64,000 nt of DNA, taken from Ciona savignyi (taxonomy: Eukaryota > Chordata > Ascidiacea > Phlebobranchia > Cionidae). Made by a program: the position numbers and the translations under genes. The notes under the pieces were generated by a model. It had not been told where the DNA came from, made no database searches, and saw nothing but the letters and a program-made list of their open reading frames with translations. Below are positions 20,488 through 32,448 of the stretch, piece after piece (position 1 is the stretch's first letter; every line of letters starts with the position of its first letter). The DNA is taken from contig CH003163.1 of NCBI GenBank assembly GCA_000149265.1, positions 57,636 through 121,635 on the forward strand, in the 5' to 3' direction.

Positions 20488-22125
20488 ATGAATTATTACG
20501 AAACAGAAGTGGAAAATAATGAACAGCAATTATTACAAGACAATGAAGCATTGTATGAATATGAAGATTACCCATATATGGACCAAGATGGACAGATGGT
20601 GTATGGGGATCAGAGCCCTGAAGAGCTTATACAATATCGGTTGGACACATTTGACGCTCAATATGAGATTTCCTATTTATCTTCCAACTGTGTGACGGCT
20701 GTTGTATCAAGTACAATTACCCAACTGAAAGTTTTGGTGATCTCTTGTGTTATTTTTCGTTTTGCTATATGCGCTTTGCAGTATTCGAATGTTGAGTCTA
20801 GGTTTTGGTCCAGGTTGTTTCTGCACAGTCTCTCTTGCGCCCTCGGTGTTTTTGTTCTGTACGATATGTTTCAAGATGTGTTTCAAGTGATGGGGTTCGT
20901 CACGTTGGGTTTGCTTTCCGTGACGTATTTTTGCATCTGGAGATTCCACAACAGCAGTTATAACAGTGGGGTGATCACCGCCTTTGTGACAGTTGCTGGA
21001 ATTTGTTTTGGAGAGTTTTATTATTCAAACCCGAAGATGTGGAATCGCATCCGCGGCGTCGTGCTGTTGATGTCTATGAAAGTTATATCTGTGGCGGTGG
21101 ATTATAAAAGTGGGAGTATAGTAGGTAGCCTGCCATCTGTCATTGAGTTTTTCTCTTACAGTTTGCACCCTGGTACCATAGTATTTGGACCATGGGTGTC
21201 GTTACAAGATTTTCGTGAGTCTTTACTAGTAAAACGGCCTTTAAATATGGATTTTTTGTTTTCTGTTTTAAAAAACAGCACTTTAACGATTGTATGTCTT
21301 GTATTATGCATGTGTGTGTTTCCATATTTATTTTTGGACCCGTTGGAACCACAACTCCCAGTGTTGTTGCCGATTGTGGCTGGTCCTTGGATGTTGGCTT
21401 ACAAATCTGCTGTGTCATTCCATTTTAGCCACTACTATGTCAACTATCTGTCTGCTGTAACAAGTCAGATAGCGGGAACCGGGATTTTAAAAATTTCAAA
21501 CAAAAAAAACGAACGAAATGATGAAAGAAAAATACAAGACAAAAATGTTTCTAAGGGCAAAGTGAACAAAACAAAAGTTGGATACTCGTGGTCCAAATTC
21601 GTGGTTACTAGACCTCTGGACATAGAAATCCCACGTTCGATGTTGGATGTTGTCGTAGCATGGAACATTCCTATGAGTAGATGGTTAAAATATTATGTTT
21701 TTGACACCACACGTTTCTTAGGCAATTTTCCAGCTATCCTTTTTTCTTATGCAGCCAGCGCTATTTTGCACGGGTTGAATCTACACTTGGCATCAATTCT
21801 TTTGTCTTTGTGCTTCTACACATACGTTGAAAACAGTCTCAGACTGAAACTGTCAAAAATTTTCAACTGCCCAGCAATCCAAGCTAGGCCTCCAAAGGGC
21901 ACAACCCATACTCCCATATGGGCACGGTTGTTTAATATCACATGGGTTCTAATCAACCTGATGCATTTAGCATATCTCGGCACTGCAACAATATTCCAAG
22001 ATGAGGAAAATGACCAAGGCATTGAAGGATACAGTATCTCATACACCTTGGAAAAATGGGGAAAGCTTAGTTTTGCGAGTCACATATTTGCAACAATCTG
22101 TTTGATATTCAACTGGATCATATAG
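20488..22125 (+). CDS. PORCN: Porcupine O-acyltransferase, single exon
   Basis: Multipass ER enzyme of the MBOAT family that attaches palmitoleate to a conserved serine of Wnt proteins, needed for Wnt secretion and receptor binding. The 545-aa product aligns with vertebrate PORCN over most of its length: PGTIVFGPWVSL (human VGTIVFGPWIS), SAVSFHFSHYYV, IPRSMLDVVVAWNIPMSRWL, and SAILHGLNLHLA containing the invariant catalytic histidine (codon 21769-21771, residue 428). It has many hydrophobic segments and an ER-retained enzyme's usual lack of a signal peptide. An acidic N-terminal extension of about 60 residues and a basic insert (about residues 335-360, NKKNERNDERK) make it longer than human (about 460 aa). 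The absence of introns in a gene with many introns in vertebrates fits either operon membership or an ancient retrocopy that became the sole gene. Position and strand favour the operon view. Confidence 0.97.
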   Translation: MNYYETEVENNEQQLLQDNEALYEYEDYPYMDQDGQMVYGDQSPEELIQYRLDTFDAQYEISYLSSNCVTAVVSSTITQLKVLVISCVIFRFAICALQYSNVESRFWSRLFLHSLSCALGVFVLYDMFQDVFQVMGFVTLGLLSVTYFCIWRFHNSSYNSGVITAFVTVAGICFGEFYYSNPKMWNRIRGVVLLMSMKVISVAVDYKSGSIVGSLPSVIEFFSYSLHPGTIVFGPWVSLQDFRESLLVKRPLNMDFLFSVLKNSTLTIVCLVLCMCVFPYLFLDPLEPQLPVLLPIVAGPWMLAYKSAVSFHFSHYYVNYLSAVTSQIAGTGILKISNKKNERNDERKIQDKNVSKGKVNKTKVGYSWSKFVVTRPLDIEIPRSMLDVVVAWNIPMSRWLKYYVFDTTRFLGNFPAILFSYAASAILHGLNLHLASILLSLCFYTYVENSLRLKLSKIFNCPAIQARPPKGTTHTPIWARLFNITWVLINLMHLAYLGTATIFQDEENDQGIEGYSISYTLEKWGKLSFASHIFATICLIFNWII

Positions 22126-22395
22126 TTTTGCACATTAATAGTATTGTAGCACTTCGTGCAATGGTGGTAGCTGCTTTATGTTTTTGATATTTGCATTTAT
22201 AAATGGTACAGTCTGCACTGCCGTTTGGTATTAATGTTGAATTTTCTGAGCCCTGCAATAATTCACTTTTTTGCCTTCCTGTCAAATATAAATTTCTCTC
22301 AGTATTACGCTTGCATTTACACTTAAACCTTATTTTGCAGATTTTTTACTCAAGTTGAGGTACTCAACTATATTAATTATAAAAAGGCTGTAGAA

Positions 22396-22686
22396 ATGAC
22401 CACTGCCCTTGAAACATTGGTCAATCGCATCGTCTCCATAGTGACCGCCGATGGTCGGATGATTGTTGGAACTTTAAAAGGATTCGACCAGACGGTGAAT
22501 TTAATATTGGATGAGAGTCACGAGCGCGTATTTTCGTCGGCGCACGGTGTCGAGCAAGTGATGTTGGGACTTTACATCATCCGAGGTGACAACGTGGCGG
22601 TTGTAGGGGAGGTGGATGACTCAACCGATGCAGCGTTGGACTTGGAAAATATGAAAGCAGCTCCGTTAAACCCAGTCCTGCATTAG
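22396..22686 (+). CDS. LSM8: LSM8, U6 snRNA-associated Sm-like protein, single exon
   Basis: Subunit of the nuclear LSM2-8 ring that binds the 3' oligo(U) end of U6 snRNA. LSM8 is the subunit that distinguishes the nuclear ring from the cytoplasmic LSM1-7 ring. The product is 96 aa, exactly the human length, and nearly collinear with it. Sm1 reads DGRMIVGTLKGFDQTVNLIL and Sm2 reads GLYIIRGDNVAVVGE. The C-terminal LDLENMKAAPLN matches human LDLGNIRAEPLN. The start is fixed by human MTSALE against MTTALE here. TTTTGCAG at 22333-22340, 55 bases before the ATG, is a plausible acceptor for a spliced leader. It lies 270 bases after the PORCN stop and 329 before the VPS33B start. Confidence 0.98.
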   Translation: MTTALETLVNRIVSIVTADGRMIVGTLKGFDQTVNLILDESHERVFSSAHGVEQVMLGLYIIRGDNVAVVGEVDDSTDAALDLENMKAAPLNPVLH

Positions 22687-23015
22687 CAGATCGCTTTATA
22701 TGTTGTTAGGAAATGCTCGCTGTACCAAATGCTCCGACTCATGAAAAGTTATGAGGGATCATTCATAGACTTTTTTATGCTTTCATCATGTTAAGAGTTG
22801 ATTTATAAGTTGTTTTCAACTTTTTGTTATAAATTTAATTGTTATTCTGTTGAATTAAGACGATTTAAGTCAGGTTTTATTAATTCTCCCATAAATACTC
22901 GCATTTTCTATTAAACTTGCATTATAGTTTAGTAGCCATTTGTTCTATTTTATGAACTGCCAACATCGACCATCTTTTCTAATTTTTATACGGTAGACGT
23001 CATCAATGTTAGGGG

Positions 23016-26000
23016 ATGGATGATTCTGACTTTCCTGATGTCTCTGTCCTCAAGGAGCTCGCCAGAGAGCAGCTCACAATACATCTCGGCAATTTCTATG
23101 GAAAAAAGGACCTTGTCATTGATCCTGGGTTGATGACTCCTCTCGACCGACTGACAGGGCTTCAGTTCCTCAAGCAAAAAGGCGTGGACAAGATATTCAA
23201 ACTGGAGCACAAGGAAATATTGGGTGGTTGTGACCAGAGAGTGTACGTGGTACGCCCGGAGGTGAAATCAATGCGAAACATAGCAGCGCATATTCATTCA
23301 GATAAGAGGGCAGGTATTTAATGCAAAATAATCAATAATGTTTTAATGAAAAATTGTCTTGTTTGTAATAGATATATATAATATCACAGAAAAGAGGCTT
23401 TTTTCATTTAATTTTATAGTTTTATCACATATTTACTTCTTAAAAATACAGTATTAAAATGTACATAGGTACTTTAAATTACAAAATAAATAAAAGAACA
23501 AAAAAATGATAGTCATTACACCACATCAGGATTACAATAAAATAAATTAAAAACCAAACATTGCTGTAAAACCCAAGCGCATAACTTTTTTTACATGGCA
23601 GCAAAATTACGAAAATATCGGGTTTTAATGGTGCCGCGTAGACTACACGTATGTGAGCTGGTGCTGGAACAGGAGGGTGTGTTTGGATCGGTACAAATTG
23701 AAGATCTGCACATCGGGCTGATTCCACTTGACCGTGACATCCTTTCTCTTGAAAACCCGCAGCTTTTGAACTCTTTCTTCATGGTAAAAGCTTTTCAATC
23801 ATAATTTTTGTTCTTTTGTGTTTGTGTTTTTTTCAGGCGTTGTTAAAGTTCAAATTATCACAGTTCATCATCAATTCAATTTTCTTGTCCTGATAGTTTT
23901 TATTAATGGTTTATTCATATTTTTAAACTTATATTTTTATTTATTTTTACTTACCTTTATACTACCAAAGCATATGTTGTTTTTGCAGATTTTAGAAACA
24001 GTATCTTTAGATGGTGATTAATGTAGTAAAGCTTTGTAACCCTAATTTGTTTTTCCAATTGCAAAAACTAAACTAAGAAAAAATTGCACATTTTGGCAAA
24101 GTCTGAATGTATAAAATATTTCCTGATATGGAAAACAAATTCTTAACCCCACTGGTAACTTCAATTTTTTGCCATTCCATTAATACTGCTTGATTAACCA
24201 TGACATAAAAACAAACAGTTATTTTTCTTCTATAAAGTGTCAACCCTGTTAAGTGTTACTTTAACCCAACTGTCTTCTTTATTTGCAGGAAATGCATTAT
24301 TTTAACAACTCCAACAACTGCAACTGTAACTCTCCTATTTATGTGCAGTATCCAATATCCATCCTCATTATTTATTATTTCATCATCCATAAGTTTATCT
24401 TTTAGTTTTTTGTTTAGGAAGGCGACTACACGTGGCTTCACACCGTCGCACGCTCAATCGTGAACATTCAATCGGCGTTTGGCACGATACCAAATGTGTA
24501 TGGGCAAGGCCATGCAGCAAAGATTGTTGAAACTTTAGTCAACACCCTCACTTCCGAGTTGGGTGAAAAGAAATCCCCGTTGCAGCATAAGATCGGACAT
24601 ATCGTGCTCATAGATCGCGATGTGGATTACGTAACTCCACTCTGTTCTCAGGTTTACAAAGTTACTTTATTGTTAGGGGTTTTATTTACCTGCAAAGCTT
24701 TTCATGCGCATTGTCTTGATACTAAACAGATTAAATGATTAATTATGTTCATTCTTCTGGAACTGTCTGGCATGATGCTATAATTTTCTGTTCTGGTATG
24801 ATTCACTACTACTGTAAAGACTATAAAGAAGGTCATATTAAGGTTAAATGTGCTGTAAATTCAGTGCAGACTTACAGATTCTGCCCTATGGTTCACAATG
24901 TGTAAATGATAAAAATATTTATTTAATTTTAAGGAATTATAATCTACTGGATCAGGACAATGGCTATTAATTGGCTTGCCCAAGGGCATAACGGCAGGAA
25001 ATACTGGTCAGACATTGGATTGAACTATCAAAACCTGTTGGTAATGCCTAATTAAATATTCACACCAGCAAAAGAACATGCGTTTACTTACCTAGACTTA
25101 AAAAGGCTCTGATTTTAGCGGTATTAATGTACATACTGGATCTTCTGATACTTTTCCTATAAAGCCTCGAAACATCATCTGTTAGGTGACATACGAAGGA
25201 TTGTTGGATGATATTTTTGAGATCAAATGTGGTGCAATCGAGTTTGGACCGGAAGTGACTGGAACCGAAAAAACAGCGAAAACGTTACTTAATTCTGAAG
25301 ATGCTATATTTAGCCAAATACGAAATAGGTGGGATTTTGATATAAGTATCAACTGTGGGAAGCAGAAAATGTCTCTCATGCTGCATTTTTTTAAACAAGC
25401 AATACTAGCGGATATAGTAAATGCAAATGTAAAAATGTTACAACATCTGTAATAATGAAGATTCTGTTTAAACTAGGTTTTGAGTAAGCTTCTTTGGTTG
25501 AAAAAAAACATTTTTTTAATTATATACCATCTAAAACTAGCACAAGTTCAATTCTTGACAAATGTATTCACTTTCAATCCGGTATGGTTTGTTGTCAGAA
25601 TGACAGCTGGTGGGATAGTTTCTTCTTGGCATTTGGTGGTAGGATTTTGATTTGATTTTTGGTTGGTAAATGTGACTTATACAAAGTTGAATACAAAGTT
25701 GGGGCTAAATGAAATTTTTAAAATTTTGGCTTTTATATTTTTGTTTTATTTAATATGGCTGACAACCAATTAGACAACTGGATTGCCGACAATATTGTTT
25801 TTTTAAATTATTTTTAATTTATACAATCTACTTACAGAATCATACTTTTTTATATTGAATACTTTAAACCAATAAAGTGAAGAAAACTTTAAGTTTAAAA
25901 GGTGTACATTGACCTTGATGTATTTGTTTTTTTTGCGATGCAGTAAGCTGTAAAGTCTCTATTTTCGGTCGATAAAATTTCCAGTTTTATTACAGTCGTT

Positions 26001-29000
26001 TTTATTAGTTTCTACAACGGTAAAAGTTGTCTGTAAATGTCATAGTATGATTACTACCGTTTTTTTTTGCACCACAGTTTTAAATCCATACACCCATACC
26101 ATCGTATATTACCATGTAAACTTTTGCATTTTACTTATAGGCATTTTACTGGAGTCTTCAAATACCTAAGCAGCAGAGCCAAAGAAATCCAAGCCAATTA
26201 CGATAAGCGTCACAATATGGAGCTGCAGGATTTAAAAGTAATTTTAAATCATTATTAATTAGCTTAATCCTAATTCTTATAATGTTAGTGTTGGAGTTAA
26301 TTGTATTAGCTCTCAATTTGGTTAGTAAAGTGGTTTTAAGCTTAACAGTACAGCAAATATCTAATGTTCTAAGACAAATTAAATAAATGATATGGTACTT
26401 TATTACAATATCAACTACCAATTGTGAAATAAGTTTAAAAAATGTACATACAATTACATGCAAAATTCATCAGTTATATATGATTAATATATATTCCCCC
26501 CTTCAGGTAGTTCATTTTATGTGGGCCGAAAAAAGCTTTAGAAGTTAAAACATAGACATTAAAGAAAAGTAAAACACTAAAACTAAACATTCCTTAAAAT
26601 ACCTGTTCCTTACAGTTAGGTTACTAAAGCTATTACAGTGCATTGTTCATAATTAAAAGTTCAAGACAATTTTTGTTCATAATTAAAAGTTCAAGATGCT
26701 TTAATTTTTGTTCAACTCAATAATCTTTGGTTAAGCAATATTCCTTAAGTTGTTTAGCCAAGGGCATAATGACTAAAATTAGCAAGTGGCTTGTTTGAAA
26801 CATCCTGGCTATTAGTGTAACTACCACTGAGCTGTATCAACCGAAAATAACAGCACCGACAAAATAATAACGAAAAATCGAAACCCTTTTCATAGAACTT
26901 TGTGGCAAGTGAGTTAAAAGGACTGAAACAAGAGCATCGTTCCTTAACTCTTCACATCGGTGCAAGTGAGGTGATAATGAAGCATAAAACAAAAGGATCA
27001 CTCAAGCGGGGCGACCTGCAGGACATTCTACGGATTGAACACAGTCAGTTACCAGATTTTGTGACTTTTATTTGTGTGTTAACATAGCAAAGGGCAATTA
27101 GAGGATTTTGAGTTTAAACAATGTATATAAGAGGTGACGGTATTTTATCCTCAGAGACTACAAATCAAATGCAATGGATCACATATGTATCATCGAAAAA
27201 ACTTTAAACTTTTGTCATGAACTAGAATATAACTTGAATTGTGGGTTTTTGTAATCACAATGATTTAACCTATTATCAGCGACCATTATTCGAATACTAC
27301 TTTAACACAGCATATGACATACATAATCATGAATATATCGGACTGATCGAATTGCTATTTTATCAATGAATGGCAAATGTTGAGTGTATTTGAAAGTTTG
27401 AAAATGACGGAAATCTGTATTTGATTACTAATTGATCCAAACTAAGTATATAGGATTGGAAAAAAATAGGATATTCATGTTTATCCCTGTGAATAGGAAA
27501 ACCAAAGGGGTTAACACAAGGTCACTTGTCAGATCACCTCGTGCCCACCGTTCATTTACAACAGGAATTGCAGTGTGTTGCGTATGATTCACATGTTTCT
27601 TCAATTAAGTAAAACCCATTAATTTGCTGGGTTAAGGAAATGTCAGTTAAGTGCCCTGCCCAAGGACACAACCGACTAGTAGTGACCAGTTTCGAACCGG
27701 CAGCTGAAAGATAGCGCACTAATCCACCAGACTAATAACTCGGATATCTATCTTATTTTTAGTTTCATCGGTTAAAGGCAAAAGTACAGTTTATTTAGTT
27801 AACTTTTTAATTTATCATGTTGCTTTTATCGTAGACCTTCTGGAGGGCACTGATTTCCGGCAGTGTGTTGCATACATAGAGGAATGTATATACCGGCAAT
27901 ATGACATGCTGCTCACACTACGTCTACTTTGTCTGCTCTCTTGCACCACTAGTGGCTTGCTTCCGAAGGACTACCAGAACATTGAAGCTGCAGTTTCTAC
28001 ACAGTTACGGATTTGAACACATGATAACATTTTTTAACCTTAAGAAGGTAATATCCATGTTGTACAGTATTCTTGGTACCTGGGTGGTGCTCATTCTGTT
28101 GCCTAGACAGGAGTTAGCATATTGTTGTACTGACAAAATTCAAAAACTACTTAATGGATAGGTTATTCGCATTTAGGATAGGATAGGATATTCATGTTTA
28201 TTCCCGTGAATGTGAAAACCAAGGGGGTTAACACACCAGCAATCATCAGATCGCCTTGTGCCCACAGTCAGGTTACTGGAGCTATTGCAGTGTGTTGTTT
28301 AATTGAGACATTCTTTTAATTTGATGGAACCCATTAAACCGCTGGGTTCCGACAATGTCAGTTAAGTGCCTTGCCCAAGGACACAACCGACTAGCTAGCG
28401 ACCAATTTCGAAGCTGCAACCTTTCGGATGAAAGGCGTCGTTTCTTAACATTGGTTACAGAAGACTTTCCAGCAGACCACTACCTTTATTTGAAATGTGT
28501 ATGAGACTTCAGCTAGTCCTCAAGTATTTCATTTTATTACTCTAATTGTACAATATCGAGCCAAATTATAGGAAACTAACTAACTGTGTGCTTTTTGGAA
28601 GTATGTTGGTTAACCTTATTTGTCATACCATCAGTCGAAAGATTGTTGAATCTAACCCAGCTGCTAATAAGTAATACGTGTATGGTATAAGATCGAAATG
28701 GCTTATCGGTTTCTAATGATAAACTGTGTATTAAGTAAACAGTGCATTCTTTTTCAGGCGGGGCTTTTGACTGAAGCGGTGACAGGTAAAGAAGTTGCCC
28801 CATCTTCCATCGAATCCAACCTGAACAAATTCGCCGACAGTCGAACCGTCGGATCTGCCGTCTCTTACGTCACCAGTTCTCTCGCTGCCTTGCAGAAAAA
28901 GGATTGGTTCAGGACAGTGAGCAAGAAACTAAGTCTAATTCCTAAACCGGGCACCGAAACCAATCTGCAAAACCCGAATGACATGGCTTACGTGTTTGGT

Positions 29001-29607
29001 GGAGCGTATACACCACTAACATGCAGGTGAGGGTACATTGTGGGGTAAAGAAGGGTTTGGTGGTTATTGTACACCATTAACAAGCAAGTAAGGATGTGGG
29101 GTTGTGTTGGGTCGTGTACACCAATAACGTGTAGGTAATGGTACAAAAAAGAAACACAAATAAAACACAGTTAGATATCTAGTATGAATGGCACTGTCAC
29201 AAAGCACAGTGACAAAACTGTATTCTGGGGGTTGGTAAATTGTGATTTATCTGAACAACTTTGTAAATACAAAACAAATAATAAATGGACCGAATTCATT
29301 TTACACCAGGCTGGTGGAGCAAGCTTTACAGCGGAAAGGGTGGAGCGGATTGGAGGATGTTTTGCGACATCTTCCTGGGACCAACTTCGAGAAACTGGAA
29401 GCACGTTCTGCTAAGGGTGGCAAAGCAACCACCGGGGGTGCCAGTGGGAAAGTCGTGCTTGTGTACTTTATCGGCGGGGTGACCTACTCGGAGATAGCGG
29501 CGATAAGGTTCCTGGCGAAACAGAAAGGATATAAGATATTAATCGCCACCACTGCTATTATTAACGGAAGTCGAATGCTGCGCTCATTTGTGGAAACTGT
29601 CAAGTAA
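23016..29607 (+). CDS. VPS33B: VPS33B, Sec1/Munc18 tethering protein, nine coding exons
   Basis: SM-family protein that with VIPAS39 forms the CHEVI complex in endosome/lysosome and lamellar-body trafficking. Exons: 23016-23313, 23602-23783, 24418-24651, 25186-25328, 26141-26237, 26896-27043, 27835-28047, 28758-29026, 29310-29607. Matches to human VPS33B include [86 protein letters not shown] and [14 protein letters not shown]. It resembles VPS33B rather than VPS33A throughout. About 626 aa after correction (human 617). Anomaly: in exon 7 the frame shifts between PKDY and [12 protein letters not shown]. One surplus base in TACCAGA (around 27975) explains it, and the exon is 213 nt where 212 would keep phase. 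A degenerate SINE-like stretch (about 26625-26850) and SINEs at 27453 and 28168 lie in introns. Confidence 0.93.
27453..27742 (-). repeat. tRNA-derived SINE, near full length (VPS33B intron 6)
   Basis: Tail block ATAGGATATTCATGTTTATC, middle blocks GGGGTTAACACA, AATTGCAGTGTGTTG and CCTGCCCAAGGACACAACCG, then the head. On the minus strand the head carries a B-box-like GGTTCGAAACT and, upstream of it, an A-box-like TTAGTCTGGTGG. It ends 92 bases before exon 7. Confidence 0.88.
28168..28445 (-). repeat. tRNA-derived SINE, near full length (VPS33B intron 7)
   Basis: Starts with a tail of repeated GGATA units (TTAGGATAGGATAGGATATT), followed by all middle blocks, to GCAACCTTTCGGATGAAAGGCGTCG at the head. 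Closest of the set to the apparent family consensus, so probably one of the younger copies. Confidence 0.9.
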
Positions 29608-32336
29608 AAGCGTTTGTTTTATCTCAACAGTGAAAAGGTTTATGAGGGTATGTCCAGATGTAATTACCTATCAACAGCTCCAAGTCCACAAAACTCCCTT
29701 TATCGTAAAAGCACTTACTAATACTCAATGCAATCACTCCAGTTAGTGGTGACCCCTTCAGCAAGAAGTTTTGAGCAATCTTTTGTCTACCTAATCCGAC
29801 CATGATATCATGTCAGACCCTGTTTGAAATGTTGAAAACGCAAAGATTACCCGTTTTATTTATGAACCCTTTTATTGTCCCAAACACACGATTAAACAAG
29901 AGTATCATATTTTCATATCAACAGACCGTCAATGTATGTACATTGTTACCAACTCAATGTTACTTTTGGATAAGATAATTATCCAAAAGTACTAACAACT
30001 TTTGGATAATTATCTTCGTATTTTGGACATGCAGTTGGAAGGTGGCGGGTGCAAGCCCTGTCATTTGCTAGCATCGTGTGTTCATGAAAAAGGTACTTAT
30101 TTGGATTTGATTTAAAGGGTTAATTAAAAACTGAAGCAACGCATGCACAAAAGACAAGAAATTGTAATAGCTACATCCACCGAACTGAATGTGTTGTTCA
30201 ACAAAATATGCAACATAGGCCTACTTCGCTAGGTGCATTTAGTGTTCTAGGAGTATGGGTCCAGACTTCTTGGAGAATTATTAATTAGTACCTGAAGTCT
30301 AGGCCTTTAGACTTCTGGTGATATATAAAAAAATCTTCAAACGACATTATATAATAAATTATTCCAATAACCCAAACTCCATTTAATCTAGTAATCGGTA
30401 TCACAATGATGCTTATTTGTATGTTCATGTCCTATTGTTTGCCATTCAGTACACGACTACAGTATAATTATATGTTGTTTGTCCAAACGGTATTTTTATT
30501 CTTTGATTATGTGCATGCACTTATAAATAAAAAATTAAAAAAAAGTTTAATTTTTAATAAAACTTCTTGGTTCGAATAGAATTTTGGAAGTCAGTTCTGC
30601 GTCTCAATGCAAGGGCGAAAGGATGCACACAAACGCTGCCAAAAACGGACGTTTTAAATATAATAAAGTAGTAAGCATATACATTAGGTTCGACGACCGT
30701 ATGTAAGCAAACAAACACGGGTGGTCGGGTCGAGGGTAACGTGCTCAAAAATTTTGTCGCGTTTTGGTGCCTTGACTTTATTGATGCGTTCTGGTGCCTT
30801 GTCTCCATAGGAACCTTGGTTTTGTTCGTACAAACCTTCCAGTCGGCACACCGATGCACAAATCAGCCCTTTCTATCCAGAACAACAATGCAATTTTTTT
30901 GTTTCCAGTTGTTGAGCTATTACAGTGTACTTGATGGCACGGGAGTTGCCTTGATTTTTGTGCTTCACTTTCATTGATGGGAAATGGAGGGTATGGAATA
31001 GACTATTCATGTTTATCCCTAGGAATGGGAAATGCAGGAAGCGTTACCACAGGGACACCCGTTAGAAAACCTCGCACCAAGCGTCAGGTTACCGAAGCTG
31101 TGTTGATCTTAGTTCAGATATTTATTTAGTTATAGCGCATTCCCTTAATCCACTGGGTTTAGACATAACCGTTATTTTTCTTGCCTAATGATACGACCAT
31201 GTAGCCAGCGATGGGTTTTGAGCCATACCATTCCGGCTGCCTGCAGACCGGTATCGCTCTTCTCTTACCAAATGCGTTACTGTATTGAGCGTGCCAAATA
31301 TACTGGGAATAATTACCGCATTCTAATATGCCGACCAGTAGTATTCTGTCGAAGTACTAGGACTATTGCCACATGGGTTTTCCCACCTCCGAGGATATCG
31401 TAACCTCTATCACATATCGATAACGACTGCCAATTCCCACAGAAGAGCTGCATAGGAGATCGATTAAAATGGGCGTTGTGTATATATTATAAAATATGAT
31501 TAGAAAATTATACCAATTAAGAATGTGTGTTTTTTAACAAGGTATGTTTGTAATGTTTCCCACGTATTCTTGCTAATCATTTTAAATTACTGTGAAACAG
31601 CATAATTCACGTAGCCATAAACTCTGGATAGGGAGAAAGGTCGTCGCCAAGAAGAAAAAGGCAAGGAATCTCTCGTTTGATTGATAACTGTCAGTTGTCG
31701 CTGTGCGAGCCGAGGGAACGAGCAGGTTAGAGCTTGTTGTTTCGGCAGCGATAGTTTTAGGTGCTCGTAAAATTTAAGGGATTGACCTTTCTCCTTAAGT
31801 TTCTGGTCAGTTACTTAATGCAAAGATAGTTTTATACATCTGCAAATTCGTTTTTGACCAACATGTAGAATTTTTTCAAATATTAGGTGTTGTTATCTTG
31901 TTGTCAGGCAGAATGGACAAAGTAATGTCCGTGTAGAAGATTTAAATTTTATTTATGACATTAGCATTAAAACACGTTCCAGTGGTGTTAACTTGTTATC
32001 AGTAGTTACATTACTGTATTGTTATAATAAATAATTTATGGATGGTTTTATTGATAAACAGTAGAATTAAGTTTAAATAATATTTCTCTATTTAACAGGT
32101 GTCATATAAAATTAGATACTCCAATTAAGTATAGGCAATATCCATTGTTTTGATTTTAGACTATCTTTTCGGTTTTATTTTTTATCCAAGCATTTTAAGG
32201 GAGTTATAACACAGAAACATGGTTCAGTAAAGTTTGCCCATTGCGAATTAATCATCTTAGTGGATTTACCTGAGAAAAACACTGCTGGTAATATTAGAGC
32301 TACATTTCTACATACTTCAATCTGTTCTTTGCAAAG
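29608..32336. other. Intergenic region between VPS33B and the CCP-phosphatase gene
   Basis: 2.7 kb. It contains a hairpin-like block at about 29965-30015 (TTTTGGATAA and TTATCCAAAAGT alternate in both orientations) and an old SINE at 30990-31258. A widely spaced inverted repeat (GGGAGAAAGGTC at about 31630, GACCTTTCTCC at about 31785) lies near a CG-richer segment that may be the 5' UTR or promoter of the next gene. No protein gene is supported. Confidence 0.5.
30990..31258 (-). repeat. Old, diverged SINE copy
   Basis: Recognisable as GACTATTCATGTTTATCCCTAGGAATGGGAAA, CAGGTTACCGAAGCT, CCTTAATCCACTGGGTTTAGACA and GACCATGTAGCCAGCGATGGG in the family order. Much more decayed than the copies at 28168 and 49649. 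Confidence 0.65.
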
Positions 32337-32448
32337 ATGGCAACATGGACAGAACAAATATTAAAATTCATTTGTATAAAGTTGTTATTACATCTGAGTT
32401 ATGTTCACCTAACATCAGCTGACAATGATTCTATTGACATTCCTTCAG
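32337..32448 (+). other. Exon 1: signal peptide
   Basis: Starts [11 protein letters not shown], with a hydrophobic stretch [13 protein letters not shown] and probable cleavage near LTSA-D. Ends in phase 1 at TCAG|GTAAAG. ATG context AAAGATGG is good. Confidence 0.75.

Noticed and set aside
24950-25045. Possible SINE fragment in VPS33B intron 3
   Set aside because: Only GGCTTGCCCAAGGGCATAAC and a weak neighbour match; too short to call.
26625-26850. Possible further SINE copy in VPS33B intron 5
   Set aside because: A few blocks (CTATTACAGTGCATTGTT, AGCCAAGGGCATAATGAC) fit the family, but too decayed to delimit with confidence.
30554-30977. Frames of 101 (minus) and 78 (plus) codons in the VPS33B-receptor intergenic region
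   Set aside because: They arise over a locally repeated GTTTTGGTGCCTTGA-like segment. No domain is visible and the two overlap on opposite strands.
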